From Valencia hispanica (taxonomy: Eukaryota > Chordata > Actinopteri > Cyprinodontiformes > Valenciidae), in the NCBI GenBank assembly GCA_963556495.2, contig OY747722.1:20200001-20264000 (forward strand): a stretch of 64,000 nt of DNA, given 5' to 3'. This document shows, one piece after another, positions 1 through 11,459 of this stretch. Numbering within the stretch: the first letter of the stretch is position 1; each line of letters starts with the position of its first letter. The notes beneath the pieces were generated by a model. It was not told the DNA's origin. It was given only the letters and a program-made list of their open reading frames with translations, and did not search any database. The translations under genes and the position numbers were made by a program.

Positions 1-1740
1 AAGGCTGAGGAGAAATCCAGAAAGAGCAGACTGACATAGGAGTTTCTGCTCTCCAGATGGGTCAGGGCTGTGTGGACCACCGATGAAATGGCGTCGTCAG
101 TGCAGCGATTTTTCCTGTAGGCATACTGGCGGGGGTCCACAGTGATATCGAAGGCGTCTTTGATGTGGGTCATGACCAACCTCTCGAAGCACTTCATGAC
201 TACCGGGGTTAAAACTATGGGCTGATAGTCATTCAGGCTCGTCACTGTGGAGCACTTGGGGACGGGGACAATCGTGGCAGTCTTTAAGCAGGTGGGGACA
301 GATGACAGTGACAGTGAGGTGTTAAAGATGTTTGCCAGCACCTCAGCCAGCTGGTGTGCACAGTCCCTCAGTACCCGCCCTGGGATGTTGTCGGGCCCTG
401 CTGCTTTGTGAGGGTTGATACACTGAAGGGTCTTCCTTACATCTGCTGTGGTCACACTGATGGGCGTGTCACCGGGTGGTGGTATAAGTTTGGTGCTGGG
501 GGAGACATCAGGGAACTCAAAGCGGGCATTGAAATGGTTGAGTGCATCTGGCAAGGAGGGGTCTCTTGGGCATTGTACATCCTTGGTAGTCCCTTGGTAA
601 TCCACATGCGCCGAGGGTCATTGGTGGTGAAGTGACCCTGGATTTTCTGGGCGTATGTGGCTTTGGCCCTCGTAATGCCCGCAGTCAGTCTTTTTCGGGC
701 ATCTCTGAGTGCTGATGCCTCACCTGCATTGAATGCAACATCCCTAGCTTTCAGCAGAGCTCTCACCTCAGAGTTCAGCCAGGGTTTCTGGTTCGGATAG
801 CAGGTTATTATCCTGGTGGTGGTGACATCATCAGCACATTTGGAGATGAAACCAAGGACAGATGATGTATATTCCTCCAGGTCCACCTCTCCTTCATGTG
901 TAGCTGCCTCTTTGAATACCTGCCATTCTGTGCACTGATAACAGTCCTGGAGCACACAGGCCGCATCTCTGGGCCACACAGTGATCGTCTTCTTCGTTGG
1001 CCTGATACGTCTCAGCAGGGGCCGGTATGCTGGCTCCAGCAGGATGGAGATGTGGTCGGAGAGGCCAAGATTGGGGCAAGGAAAAGCTCTGTATGCACCA
1101 CGGATGTTGCTGTAAACACCTTCAGAGTATTTTCTCCACGTGTAGGAAAGGTGACACGCTGGTAAAAACTTGGTAGAGTGTCCGTCAGTTTCACGTGGTT
1201 AAAGTCCCCCGCAACCACGTAAAACGCCTCCGGGTGCTTTGTTTGCAGTGAGCTAATGGTGTCAAATAGCTCCTTTGATGCTCGTTGGCATTTGCACCCG
1301 GTCGAATGTAAACAACTGCAGTCAACTCTCGTGGCAGATAAAACGGCCAACATTTCACAGTCATAAGCTCTATCACCTCAGAGCAGGAGCTTTTCACCAG
1401 TCCACAGTTCGTACACCAACCTTCATTCACGTACACACAGAGTCCTCCTCCCCGTGTTTTACCCGACCGGTGGTCGCGGTCCGCTCGGAAAAACTGAAGC
1501 CCTTCGATCTGGAAGGCTGAGTCTGGCATGTGGTTGTTGAGCCAGGTTTCCGTTAGGCAAAGAACAGCACAGTTCCTCATCTCTGTTAAAACACTCAGCC
1601 TCAGACGTAACAAGTCCAGTTTCTTATCCAGTGAGCGGACGTTGGCCAGGAGAGTTGGTATTGGCGGTCTCCTAGCCTTTAACTGTGCCAGCGCACCCAC
1701 CCTCAGATGGTCTCTGGAAAAATTTAGACAGGCCTGGACA
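1..1740 (-). mobile_element. Non-LTR retrotransposon (L2/CR1-like LINE), broken ORF2, runs off left edge
   Basis: On the minus strand the reading frames 1700-1191, 1353-1012, 979-452 and about 480-1 give consecutive parts of a LINE ORF2. The apurinic-like endonuclease comes first: LLANVRSLD start, LTETWL, VAGDFNH, then GLSDHISILL near 1040-1080. A linker with YPNQKPWL follows, then the start of reverse transcriptase: AAGPDNIPGR near 365-410 and LLFLDFSSAF at 1-30, where the first catalytic Asp sits. At least three frameshifts break it, so it cannot make a full protein. The rest of RT and the 3' end lie left of the window. The 5' side stops near 1740 against a microsatellite, and no ORF1 is seen, so the copy is probably 5'-truncated. 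Clade assignment within the CR1/L2/Rex1 group is from motif style and not certain. Confidence 0.85.
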
Positions 1741-1742
1741 CT

Positions 1743-1782
1743 GTATCTATCTATCTATCGATAACATATGTATGTATGTATG

Positions 1783-1816
<34 letters not shown>

Positions 1817-1938
1817 TGTATGTATGTATGTATGTATGTATGTATGTATGTATGTATGTATGTATGTATGTATGTATGTATGTATGTATGTATGTATGTA
1901 TGTATGTATGTATGTATGTATGTATGTATGTATGCATG
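1743..1938. repeat. Tetranucleotide microsatellite, (CTAT)n then (ATGT)n
   Basis: A short CTAT run (1743-1759) passes into an almost pure ATGT array of about 170 bp. Open frames reading MYVCMYVC or THTYIHTYI here are translations of the repeat and not genes. The array lies between the 5' end of the minus-strand LINE and a Tc1-type miniature element. Confidence 0.97.
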
Positions 1939-1940
1939 TA

Positions 1941-2229
1941 CACTCAACAAAAATATAAACGCAACACCTTTGTTTCTGCTCCCATTTTTCATGAGTTGGA
2001 CTTAAAGATCTAAAATTCTTTCCAGATACACAATATTACCATTTCTCTCAAACATTGTTCACAAATCAGTCTAAATGTGTGATAGTGAGCACTTCTGCTT
2101 TGCTGAGATAATCCATCCCACCTCACAGGTGTGCCACATCAAGATGCTGATCTGACATCATGATTAGTGCACAGGTGTACCGTATACTGCCCACGATAAA
2201 AGGCGTTGCGTTTATATTTTTGTTGAGTG
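1941..2229 (+). mobile_element. Tc1-like miniature element (MITE), internally deleted copy of the family at 22650-24280
   Basis: It starts CACTCAACAAAAATATAAAC and ends with the inverse, TTTTTGTTGAGTG, flanked by TA on both sides (1939-1940 and 2230-2231), as expected for Tc1/mariner. The first 270 bp match the long terminal inverted repeat of the intact element at 22650-24280, closest to that element's right arm. The sequence then jumps directly from the inner end of one arm to the last 25 bp of the opposite terminus. The transposase gene and nearly all of the second arm are missing, so it could move only with transposase supplied in trans. Confidence 0.92.
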
Positions 2230-2239
2230 TATATACATA

Positions 2240-2690
2240 TATATATTATTTTGTGGTTGATTCTTAAGTGGATTTTGCTCTACATTTTTACTGGGCTGTT
2301 ATAATTTTGTACATCCATGTGCTTTGACCTAAAGCCTTCCACTGTTCCTTTAGCTGTATGTTTAGGGTCGTTATCCTGCTGGAAGAGGAACCTCGGCCCA
2401 ACTTTCAAGTTTTTTTAGCCTCTAATTATTTTTCTTCCGCCATTGCCCTGAAGATAAGTATCTGCACAACATGAAGCTGCCTCCACTATGTTTCGCAGTG
2501 GGAATGGTTTGTTCAGGGTGATGTGCAGTGTTGGTATTCTGTCACATACAAAATTTTGCATGTAGGCCAAAGAGTTTTGGCCTAATTTTGGTCTCATGTG
2601 AGACAAGAGATTTAATAGATTTCTTTCAACAATGGTTTTTTCTTGACTCTTCCATAAAGGTGAGATTCATGAAGTTCATGACTAATTGTT
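2240..2690 (-). pseudogene. Tc1/mariner transposase fossil
   Basis: Reading the minus strand gives degraded Tc1 transposase blocks in order: a KIGQNSLAYMQNF segment, NTLHITLNKPFP (the region before the usual TVKHGGGS), and RFLFQQDNDPKHTAK near 2350-2395, which carries the second catalytic Asp of the DD34E triad. Frameshifts and stops are frequent and no termini were recognised. It belongs to a different, older Tc1 family than the adjoining miniature element. Confidence 0.8.
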
Positions 2691-2803
2691 GTCCATCCAA
2701 AAGAACGAAATTAATCAACCAGACTCAATTAGAAGTAAAACGTAATCATCTAAAGAAATACTTGAGTAAGAGGAAAAAAGTATTTAGTAAAAAGGTTACT
2801 TAA

Positions 2804-3295
2804 AGCTGCTGTCCGGAGTTTTTGAGGGAGAGAGAGATATTTTGAATCCCACTATCAAGGCTCCTCCCAAAACATCCTTCCTTCCCTCCCTCCCTCTAGC
2901 CCCACCTCAATAAAGCAGCAAATGCTATCGAGCATCGCCCGTTGTATTTTGTTATGGACTTTTCAGAGATGAGTGACTTCTCCATGACTCACACTCTCTT
3001 CCAATGTGGTGACTGTAAACAGGAGCGGCCTGTGTGTGCAGCCCCATCATCACAGGTTCGTGAGATGCCCATGGAAGTTGACTGACAGCCGACAAAGCGA
3101 AAACTTGAATTCTACTGGCTTAAAAAAATTCGGCGGTTAGCGTGAAATGCATAGGGGTCTATGGGAGGAAGGCGGGACTTGGGAAGAATAATAAATGTTG
3201 TGGAGCACCAGCCTTCTATCATATTATTGAACTCCACTATCATTTTAAAGATACATAAAACTTTGACACACAAATTCATTCTCTGGACTGCAGCT
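2804..3295. mobile_element. TTAA-flanked MITE, 492 bp
   Basis: The ends form an imperfect inverted repeat, AGCTGCTGTCCGGAG at the left and CTCTGGACTGCAGCT at the right. TTAA lies immediately outside both ends (2800-2803 and 3296-3299). TTAA target duplication is characteristic of piggyBac and Kolobok transposons. There is no transposase coding sequence inside, so it is a non-autonomous element. Superfamily is inferred from the TTAA only. Confidence 0.7.
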
Positions 3296-3437
3296 TTAAG
3301 CACTGAGTACTTGAGCAGTACTGATTGTGCTAAAATTATGTAATTACATAGGCAAAATATGAACTATCTCACAAAATTCCAATAGAAATGTGACATGTAA
3401 AAACCTTCAAGGAACTGTGTATGATGAGAAACCCTAC

Positions 3438-3534
3438 CTCATACTCGTACTCCTCAGTCCTTTCCACTTCTACTGGAGTATTGGACATGTACTCTGGACA
3501 TTCATAAAACTCCATCGTGGGGATGGATTGACAG
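3438..3534 (-). CDS. pdzrn4: pdzrn4-like gene, 97-nt linker exon between PDZ1 and PDZ2
   Basis: On the minus strand an acceptor (ctttag) precedes this exon and a donor (gtaggg) follows it. The first base completes the AG|C serine codon split from the exon at 4120-4385, then 32 codons follow, starting CQSIPTMEFYECPEYM and ending VERTEEYEYE. The acidic/tyrosine-rich stretch between the first and second PDZ domains of PDZRN4 proteins has this pattern (a short CHS-like start, EYE/EFYE, then an ED/EYE acidic end). The exon ends in phase 0, ready to join the PDZ2 exon, which is not in the window and must lie left of position 1. Paralog choice (pdzrn4 over pdzrn3) is from remembered linker sequences and is less sure than the family. 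Confidence 0.82.
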
Positions 3535-4119
3535 CTAAAGAAAAGAAAATGAATTATGTTACAGCTAATTTACATAAGGTTGTGTCCCCATATGCATGTG
3601 GAATATATTATATGAACATCTGTTCATGTAGAATTTGTAATATTATCTGTACATATTCCATGAACCAGACTTTACTAGCAGTTGTTTACCATTTTTCTTA
3701 TCCAAAGTCATTATAACAGTTCATCTAATATTGCAACAAAACAGGCAACCATTTCCCTCATTAAAGCCAGGAATTCAGAAAATTGTCCCTGTGACTGCCT
3801 CTCTATAATTACTGACCAAAGTTGTAGAATTTGTAGTTTTATGAGGCAAGATGAATTCATTTGCTTTCCAGCAAAGCTCTATAAACAGCATCAGAATGGA
3901 TACTGTATCAGGCTGCCTACTATATCAGTCCATTGGATTTTAATCGTCCGGCAAAAGCCTTCATTAAGGAAAATGGATGTAGCACACCGAAGCAATTACT
4001 GTATTCCAGTTTGGCTGTGAATAACCATATCACAGTGCTTGGCTTTGCTTGGGGTTTCCACACTGAGCGAACTGCTTATTAGCTATTGTAAAAGGAATGC
4101 AATAAGTGGTTTTCCTCAC

Positions 4120-4385
4120 CTGTCTGAGAGCAGGAATGGACAGATGTCTGGGACTGGCGGGGTTGCGGGCCGGAGCTTGGCCAGTGCCATGATGTGCTCA
4201 AAGGTGATGTCTGTTTGTGTGCAAACGTCGACCACACCCACATCCTGTGCTGAGCCGCTATTCTTTTGCACAACAGTTGCTCTAGTGGGGGTTCGCCGGA
4301 GAACCTGAACAACAATGGGGTCTCGCCTGATGGCCTCCACCACTGATTCATCATGTTCAACTTTGGAGAAGTCACGGCCATTCAC
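4120..4385 (-). CDS. pdzrn4: pdzrn4-like gene, exon completing PDZ1 and the following linker
   Basis: A minus-strand exon of 266 nt with acceptor (ttgcccaag) and donor (gtgagg). It is open in phase 0 from VNGRDFSKVEHDESVVEAI through DPIVVQVLRRTP, the last strands and helix of a PDZ domain, then a linker with DVCTQTDITFEHIMALAKL and PPVPDICPFLLSD. These blocks are hallmark LNX/PDZRN-family sequence. PDZRN4 is a cytoplasmic scaffold whose long form has RING and TRAF-type zinc fingers with two PDZ domains and a predicted ubiquitin-ligase role. Both the long isoform and the short first exon at 35448-35516 would splice into this exon. The PDZ1 helix region looks about one residue shorter and more divergent than I remember for mammals. 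The exon is intact, with no stops. Confidence 0.88.
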
Positions 4386-7300
4386 CTTGGGCAAGAAAAA
4401 ATAAAAGGTCTCATGAGACAATTCTCACTTTATGTGAGAGCAGCTGAAAAACTTTAAAATGGCTTGTGCTATCCTTCACATTGTCTAAAAACGATTCATT
4501 CTGGAGATATTTTGCTTTTAGGAGGTCTCTTTTTTTAACCCTTTAAGATATTATTTTACCAGAAATTATCAATCGTTTAATTTAGCAATCCAGCAGCACC
4601 TCTTTTTATTTTGACATTACATTTTTACAATGCCTGTACAATTTCCCAAAGTGTGGCACTAAACAGCATCTAATATAGCATGTACCAGATAAAAACAGTA
4701 AAAAGGAAGTTTAGAAAAATTTGAATTTAACAAAATAGTTTAGTTTCACTTCACAGTACCTTCCCTAGTAAGCTGAGACATTGTAACTGCTCACCAGCCT
4801 ACCTTATATTTGTCAGGTCGAGATAAATACGGAAATGGTATATAGTTCTGGAGTGCGTATGTTATCTCTTTCTAATTCAAATGCAAGTTTAGCCTATTCT
4901 TCCTCCAATCTATCTAAGCGAGATTCATTATTTACACTGAAATTCTACTATTAAGCCCATTAAGTGCCTAATAGCAATGCTGATTGAGACAAATGAGCAA
5001 TAAAACAGGAACAAGCGCCATCAAGTGCACCATTTACTGTTAGAGACCCAGGTTTTAGCAAGCATTACATTTATAAATCATATGATCAGACACAGTTGTG
5101 CAACACAGGAATCGGTAGAGGAGAGGCATATTTGGGTAACACATCACAGTGACTGCTTTTGGTATTTATGAAAACATGCATATTGATCTCCACATCTAAC
5201 AAAACTGTTTATTTGTATTGATCTTGGGCATATGCAAATATCAATTTGTTTGGAATAGAGTTAATGGACATGCATGTGTCAATCGTGAGCATCAATAATA
5301 GTCAAATGGCAGAGACTGCATGGTAGTCAATAACTGCTAATTTGCCTTTAGTCTTCTGATATTTTTTGTTGCGTATTTTTAGTATTAGTGTGCTAATGTA
5401 CTGCTTATTCTACTTTACACATTTGGAGACTCCTCTTAAAGCTTAATTTCTGAGATTTGCTTCATGTAGGAAAAGAAGGATATAAAATTGTGTTGTGTAG
5501 ATTCCTGTTTTGTTATTGTGCTCTGTTTGATTATTGTACTAGCTTTTTCCTGGTCCCTATACCTGCTGTGTTGATTCTGTGTCATTTGGCCAATTTCCCT
5601 CAGCTCCAGCAGTCATGCACCTCACACAGTTCCAGCGCATTCAGTTAATTACACTCACCTGTTCTTTGTTCCAAAGCCACCCTCATCTTTACTTTGTTCT
5701 TTTTAGTCATTTGTCGGGTTCATCTCCCTCCTCCAAGTGGTTCTCTAGCGTTTTTCCATCCTTGCTGGAATTTTTTTCTCTCTGGATTGCCAAAGTCTTT
5801 CCATGGTTTGTCATTAAAGACTTTACTACAATATTATCTTTCCTATCTCCTGTCTGCATTTAGTTCCACTGCAACCACCACTCAAGACACATGGTATCTA
5901 CACAAAAATGTATAACATTGTGTAATTGGTTTTATTTAAAACAGAAAAGCAATAATTATTACTGGTGCAGTAAAAAGTTACCATCCTGATTACAGGTATA
6001 GCAAAGCTATCTATACAGTTTATAGCAAAATTATCATCAACGTAGATCAACTTGACTTAATGTGTAAAATGTCAAACCTGCTTAACTAAGTAGTAATTTT
6101 CAAGTGTCCAATTATTATTCTTAAAGCACAGCAGCAGGAGTCTAACAAGCCTGTTTTAGCTGGCAAATTAGTTGAACTTTTATTTAGGATATTTCTACTC
6201 TGAAAATTTCCCAACAACTCAAAGTTGTTGGCTCTTTCTTTGAATTTTTAATAAAGTCATAACTTTATATACCTTGTATGCCTTAATATTAATCACTGGC
6301 ACTTCCTTCACCTCAAACAGAAGAAACTTAATTTCTTCTGTCTGTGTTTGCTTTGGCAAGTAATCAGTCATGTCCTATATTTTATAAACATATAATTAAA
6401 TGTAATGACATAGTATTCTCCTTCACTTTTAGAAGATCAAAGAACACTTGGCTGAAAAGGATCAACTATCAGGCTACTTGATGGTCAAGCATAAGGCGTG
6501 TCCATGTTCAACACTGTTTCTCCATTAGCCTGTGTTCAGTCTCATTGGGAACCAAATGTCGTAGTGGCTGATGAATGGCAGTACTCCCCAACACTTCCAT
6601 TACTATTTTGGCTCAAAAATATTGCTAAGTCTATAGACGCAGGTTATACAGCAAATCTACCACTTTGTCTCCTTGGTTAATTGCAACCGTAATGAAAACC
6701 GCTCTTAAGTTCAACCAATTGCTAGAAAAATCAGTGCCTCTGCCTCCAGGCACACCACATTCTGTAACTGCATAGAGGCAGATTTTGTTTCTGAAGCAAA
6801 GGAGGCAAAATTGTGCACCACCAACAACACAATGGTACAACACTCCAAAATATCAAAACTATGTTTTTTTCAAATGTCTACTGATGTATGGGATATAACC
6901 ACATTTTACATACAGTATTTTTTTTAATTAATGTTAAAAAATAAATATTTGGAGCAACAGAAATAATTCCATGCAGTTCCATCACTGCCATCTTTCTTTT
7001 CTGTTTTAAATAAGGAAGTCCCATGTTCTTCTAATTGATTACTATATACTCAGGAGCTGATTAACCACAGGAGTTGTGGTTTATTTTAATATTTGAAGAT
7101 GCGTTTCAATGCATCTTGGTATATGACTTTAAAATCATAGCTACAGATGCACTGAGATGTTCAAGTGTGTAGAGTCCATCAATATCAAGCAGCAATTCCA
7201 CTTTGGTTATACCATTCCTTTGTCATTACTCAACTGTGCACTGCTGACCGGGATGACAATACATCATCTTATGATACAACTCTTTAAAGTAACAAAGGAG

Positions 7301-9189
7301 GATTACAATAGCCTGAGTACATGGCAGCCTATAGGGACAGCTCTAATGAACCAGTGATATAGACTAGGCGGCCTATACATCTGAAATTAAAGGTTAGATT
7401 TGCCAATAAAAATGATCCCTGGTAACCCTAAACTTCAGTCCTGTCTATCCAATTAGCCCTTTCTAAAAGATAGGGTTTAATGCACTGAGACAGATCTTGG
7501 TAAGAAAAAACATGCTGCAGCTCAGGTAATATATCTTACTTTCTTCATTTGCAAATATTTTTTATTGCCATTTTGACAAAACATTTTGACAAACTGCGCT
7601 GGGACGGGTATGAAAGATACCTCTGTAGATTCAAAAGGACTTTTGTGTAGCTTGACTGATTACAAATGTGGATGTGAAAGCGATAATTCACAAAGCTCAA
7701 AGAATACATGCTAAGCATATCAAACTATGAAATAGCACTACAAACTCTACTGGCTGTCAAATACCACCCTGAGAAAAAATGAAAATACAAAGAAATTCAG
7801 TTGGTTTGTTTACATATGTATTTATGTACATAACTCTAATATGCTGTTATTTTTATTGGGATGCAAATTCTTAGGTGGCAATACCCTGAAAGAAGACTAA
7901 CTCGCTGCAAATTGGGTCCCAGCATTTTGCAATCAGAAGCCAACTGTTGAATTTGTTGAGACGGCTTTCTTTCTATCACTGCTTTCCTTAAAGCTTTCTA
8001 TGTGCCCAAAGCATATTGCACATGTCAATCCTTAAATGTGACAGGGTCTTTATCAATTTGTCACTTCAGATGGTTTAATGTTATTTCCAGTCCTCAATAC
8101 AAACAGCAAGTGATAACAAAATCTCTCAGATAAGAATTGCATGCGTGCGTGCGTTTGTGCTTACACCTATAAATGGATGTGTTTGCTGACCTGAGATAAG
8201 AGCAAAACCACTCAACCTCAGAGTTATATCTGATGGATAAGGTGATAAGGTAGAAGCAAACACAGAATGCACAGAAAGTTTTCACGCACAATTTAAGCAT
8301 TATCATCATCATCCCCTACAAAGACTGGAACCACCTATACAATGTTGGCATTTACCATGTTTGACTAAATAACTCCTGTCTCATGCTGAAAAGGGTTACA
8401 ATGGACTATGAAACAATAAGCTGCCCTCATCCATTCAGTGCTGACCTTGTCTGCCCCTACGGGAGTCGTAGCTCTCACTGCAATCTTTCTTTCTACCTTT
8501 AGATCATGATTTCAGTAAACTTCTACTCTGTTCACAAAAAGGCTGTTTAGATATTCATAGAAAGTGGGATGTGGTGAGGAGTGAGAAAACGCAGGTGGCA
8601 TGCCACTTCAATCTGCCATATCTCATTCCTTTTCCCTCTTTTGACTGTATTGTGATGATTCAGAAGAGCTTTGTGTTTATAAATGTCTCATTTCAATAAT
8701 AAAAGTCCGTTGCAGACAATATCATCCAGTGCAACAAAGAGAAAAATTATCATGTTTTCACACATTCGATTGACAGGTGTGTGCATCGTGTGGATATACG
8801 ATCGGTCAATTGAATCAGGTCTTACATGCGATCAGAATACTGTGGGGATATTGAAGCTCATCTGACAAGCAACCAGGGACAAACCAAAAAAATTGGTTAG
8901 AGCTGAAATGAGCATTCATTGTTTGGTGGTGTCTCTCGAAAGAAATCTACCATTGAAATATGCCAGTTAAGATACTTTTTGGTGTGTTTTTCCAGTATAT
9001 TTAGTTGTTTTGATAATCTTTATGCGATCTTATGTTAACCTTTTTATCGCTGACTAAATTACATTGTAAATGAAACGTTCTTGGGATTTTAGGAAAAAGG
9101 GGTTTACTTTTCACTTGGTAAGAAAGTACACCTCATGTATTATTTTGGTATCAGATTTTTTTGGTGTACTCAAAGTGCCTTGAATGCCT
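4386..9189. other. pdzrn4 intron, mostly unassigned sequence
   Basis: AT-rich intronic DNA with no coding sequence I can support. Short open frames here have no recognisable motifs. The only repeat-like section I suspect is 5480-5895. Small simple-sequence runs (for example TGCG near 8140-8153) occur. Confidence 0.6.
5480..5895 (+). repeat. Possible degenerate LTR-like dispersed repeat
   Basis: A pyrimidine-rich stretch of the style seen at the 3' part of fish LTRs: repeated TCTGTTTG/TTCCTGGT phrases, CACCTGTTC, an ATTAAA polyadenylation-like signal near 5813, and a terminal CTGTCTGCATTTAG. I could not find matching ends or a target duplication. The open frames across it look like translations of the pyrimidine tracts. 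It could also be unique intron sequence. Confidence 0.3.
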
Positions 9190-9930
9190 TGAAAATGACA
9201 CATGGTTTTCAAAGCTTTCTGAAAAGTGTGCCATGCATTTGTATTCAGCACCCCTTGATACTCTTGAACAAAACGGAGAGCACCTAAGTGCCTTTAGAAG
9301 TCTCTTGATTAGAGAATAGAGCCCACCTGTGTTTTATTTCTTAGTTTAAATCCAGTTGTTCAGTGAAGACCTAAGAGGTTTGTTAGAAAACAATATGGTA
9401 CAAACAGCATCATGAAGACCAATGAACACACCAGATTGCTAAGGGATAAAATTTGTGAAGATGCTTAAACCAGAGTTAGATTATAAAAATACAACGCCTT
9501 GAACCTCTTACATAGCACTGTTCACTGGACAACACTTTTAACAATCTAGCCCATAGTAAACTATGGTTGTGACAGCATTATGCTATGATAATCCTTCTCT
9601 TTAGGAGGAGGAAACATGGTCAGAGTTGCAGGGTTAACGGACATAGCTAACTCTAGGGCAGTACTGGAAGAAACCTGTTAAAGGTTGCAAAAGACCTGAG
9701 CCTACAGCGGTGGTTCACCTTCGAGCAGTGCAACCGAGCTAAACATACAGACAGAGCTAGAATAGAATGGTTTGTATCAAAGCATATTCATTTGCATCAT
9801 CCGTTACGAATGGCTCTGTCGAGGTACAGACCTAAATCCAATTAAGAATCTGCCAAGACTTTAACATTGCTGTTCAAGAATAGTATAGCTGGTATCCTGC
9901 AACAGAGCTCCAAAAAAAAGAGTTAATTAA
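9190..9930 (+). pseudogene. Tc1-like transposon fossil with internal deletion
   Basis: The order of blocks follows a common fish Tc1 family. The 5' UTR part (GCATTTGTATTCAGCACCCC near 9236-9255) is followed by CCACCTGTGTTT and CAGTTGTTCAGTGAAG. The transposase start ATGAAGACCAATGAACACAC is near 9411, and C-terminal coding fragments include GACCTAAATCCAATTAAGAA near 9830. The DNA-binding and central part is largely lost between about 9540 and 9610, and many stops and frameshifts are present. Confidence 0.78.
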
Positions 9931-11177
9931 TTTTGAGGGTCCTCTGAAATCAGTTATGAGACCTATTTCTCTGAATTAGAGTCTGACATAATTTAGTTTT
10001 ACTGGACGTTTGAGTTCTTGGTTCCTTTAAGGAGAAAATAACTGTTTATAAAAAACAAACTACCAACCTTTGCTCTCGGATTTTAAGACTTTTACCACTT
10101 TAGGCTGACTCAAATGTATTTACTTTGTTTGTTCCTAATTATATGACTAACATTTCACCCTGTTTTGCATTTTTTAAGGGAGGCTTGATCATCTTTTCCA
10201 ATCAGCCACTGCTCGCCGCGCATCATGGTGCTCTGCTGTTTTACATTTCTGCATCACACCAATTAATCAAAGTGACAAGGTATTTAATGAGAGGCAATTA
10301 GAGTGTTAACCAAAATGCAAATCAGACAAGGACAGAGAGAGTGGGGGGGGGGATTAGTGTTGCGAGCTCAGCTTGTTGGTTTGTATGCATGTGTGTGATT
10401 AGCTATGGCAACAGGTTCAAGGAGATTTCACTCAGGACTCTGAGTAAAATTTAGACCACTTCTTCCCACCTGTGATTCTTCATACCCCTGATACCATCTA
10501 TGTGCATGCATGTGAGTATGTGCACAAGTTGTTAGTGTCCTTGAGTTTTTTTTTTTTTTTTTTTTTTACAGACAGTGGCTCAAGCACAACAGGCGAAAAC
10601 AACCAATTAGTTCTGCATGAGAAAGTCAGCATGACAAGATGAAACATGGACTTAACAGCTGCTGTCGAGACGGATGTTAAGTAGCCCGCTTAGGTCAGTC
10701 CCTTCTACATCTCACAATATCTGTGTGGAACAGATTAGAGCATGTTTCGCCTAGCTTCAGACGTTAGATCTTGCAGTCAGAGGGAGCCTAAAGATAAAGC
10801 TGTACCTTTTAGTTAAAGACTGGCAGACTTCAAGTAGTTTCCCAGCAACAACAGTCCGTGTTTATTGATACTTGCTAAATGCATCGCACTGGCGTATCGT
10901 CTTGTATTCAAACTTCCCATCATGAAATATAAGTGACATAAGTGTCCTTTAATGAGATTGATTTTGATACTCTGCAGCTGATGCCTCACTGTCTCTTTTA
11001 GGCTAAAGCAAAACGGTTTTGTCAAATTCTTCTGAGCACCTTACCTTGGAGTTCTAATCTTAAAACTATGCAACAATGTAAAAATTAAGCCTTGTTTCCA
11101 CGATCCACAGTCATAGTTTCAGCTGTTTATAGTTTTGGCATGATTAAAATCAACTTGCAACTATATTCCAATATTTT
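9931..11177. other. Intron without recognised gene
   Basis: No coding feature supported. It contains a G run near 10345 and a 22-base T run at 10546-10567. The poly-T could be the tail of a minus-strand retroposon, but no body sequence was recognised beside it. Confidence 0.55.
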
Positions 11178-11410
11178 GAAGTTTTCCACATTTTGTCTTA
11201 TTATGACAACAGATGTTAATGTGTTTTTGGGATGTCATGGGATTGATCAAAACAAAGTACCAAACAATCGTAAAATGAAAAGAAAAATACATGGTTGTCA
11301 AATGAAATTCTGAAAAGTATCGCTCCCACACGTGTTCAGTCCCCTTTACTCTGGCACCCCTAAAAAAAAATCCAGAGCAACCAATTGCTTTCAGAAATCA
11401 CAAAAATACA
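11178..11410 (+). mobile_element. Tc1-like transposon 5' fragment
   Basis: Matches the non-coding 5' part of the same fish Tc1 family as 9190-9930: GTTTTCCACATTTTGTC, then a TGGGATTGATCAAAACAAAG segment, then a GTTCAGTCCCCTTTACTCTG segment and ATCCAGAGCAACCAATTGC. It stops before the transposase start and adjoins an L2-type LINE fragment. Confidence 0.7.
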
Positions 11411-11459
11411 GGTTAATCTAGCATCTATAAATTGAGGATGGGATAACTGCAAACCACGA

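Noticed and set aside
1685..2013. Open frames on both strands reading MYVCMYVC or IHTYIHTY
   Set aside because: They are translations of the (ATGT)n microsatellite and not genes.
3390..3716. 108-codon plus-strand open frame over the linker exon
   Set aside because: Shadow of the minus-strand pdzrn4 exon, which has correct splice signals and phase.
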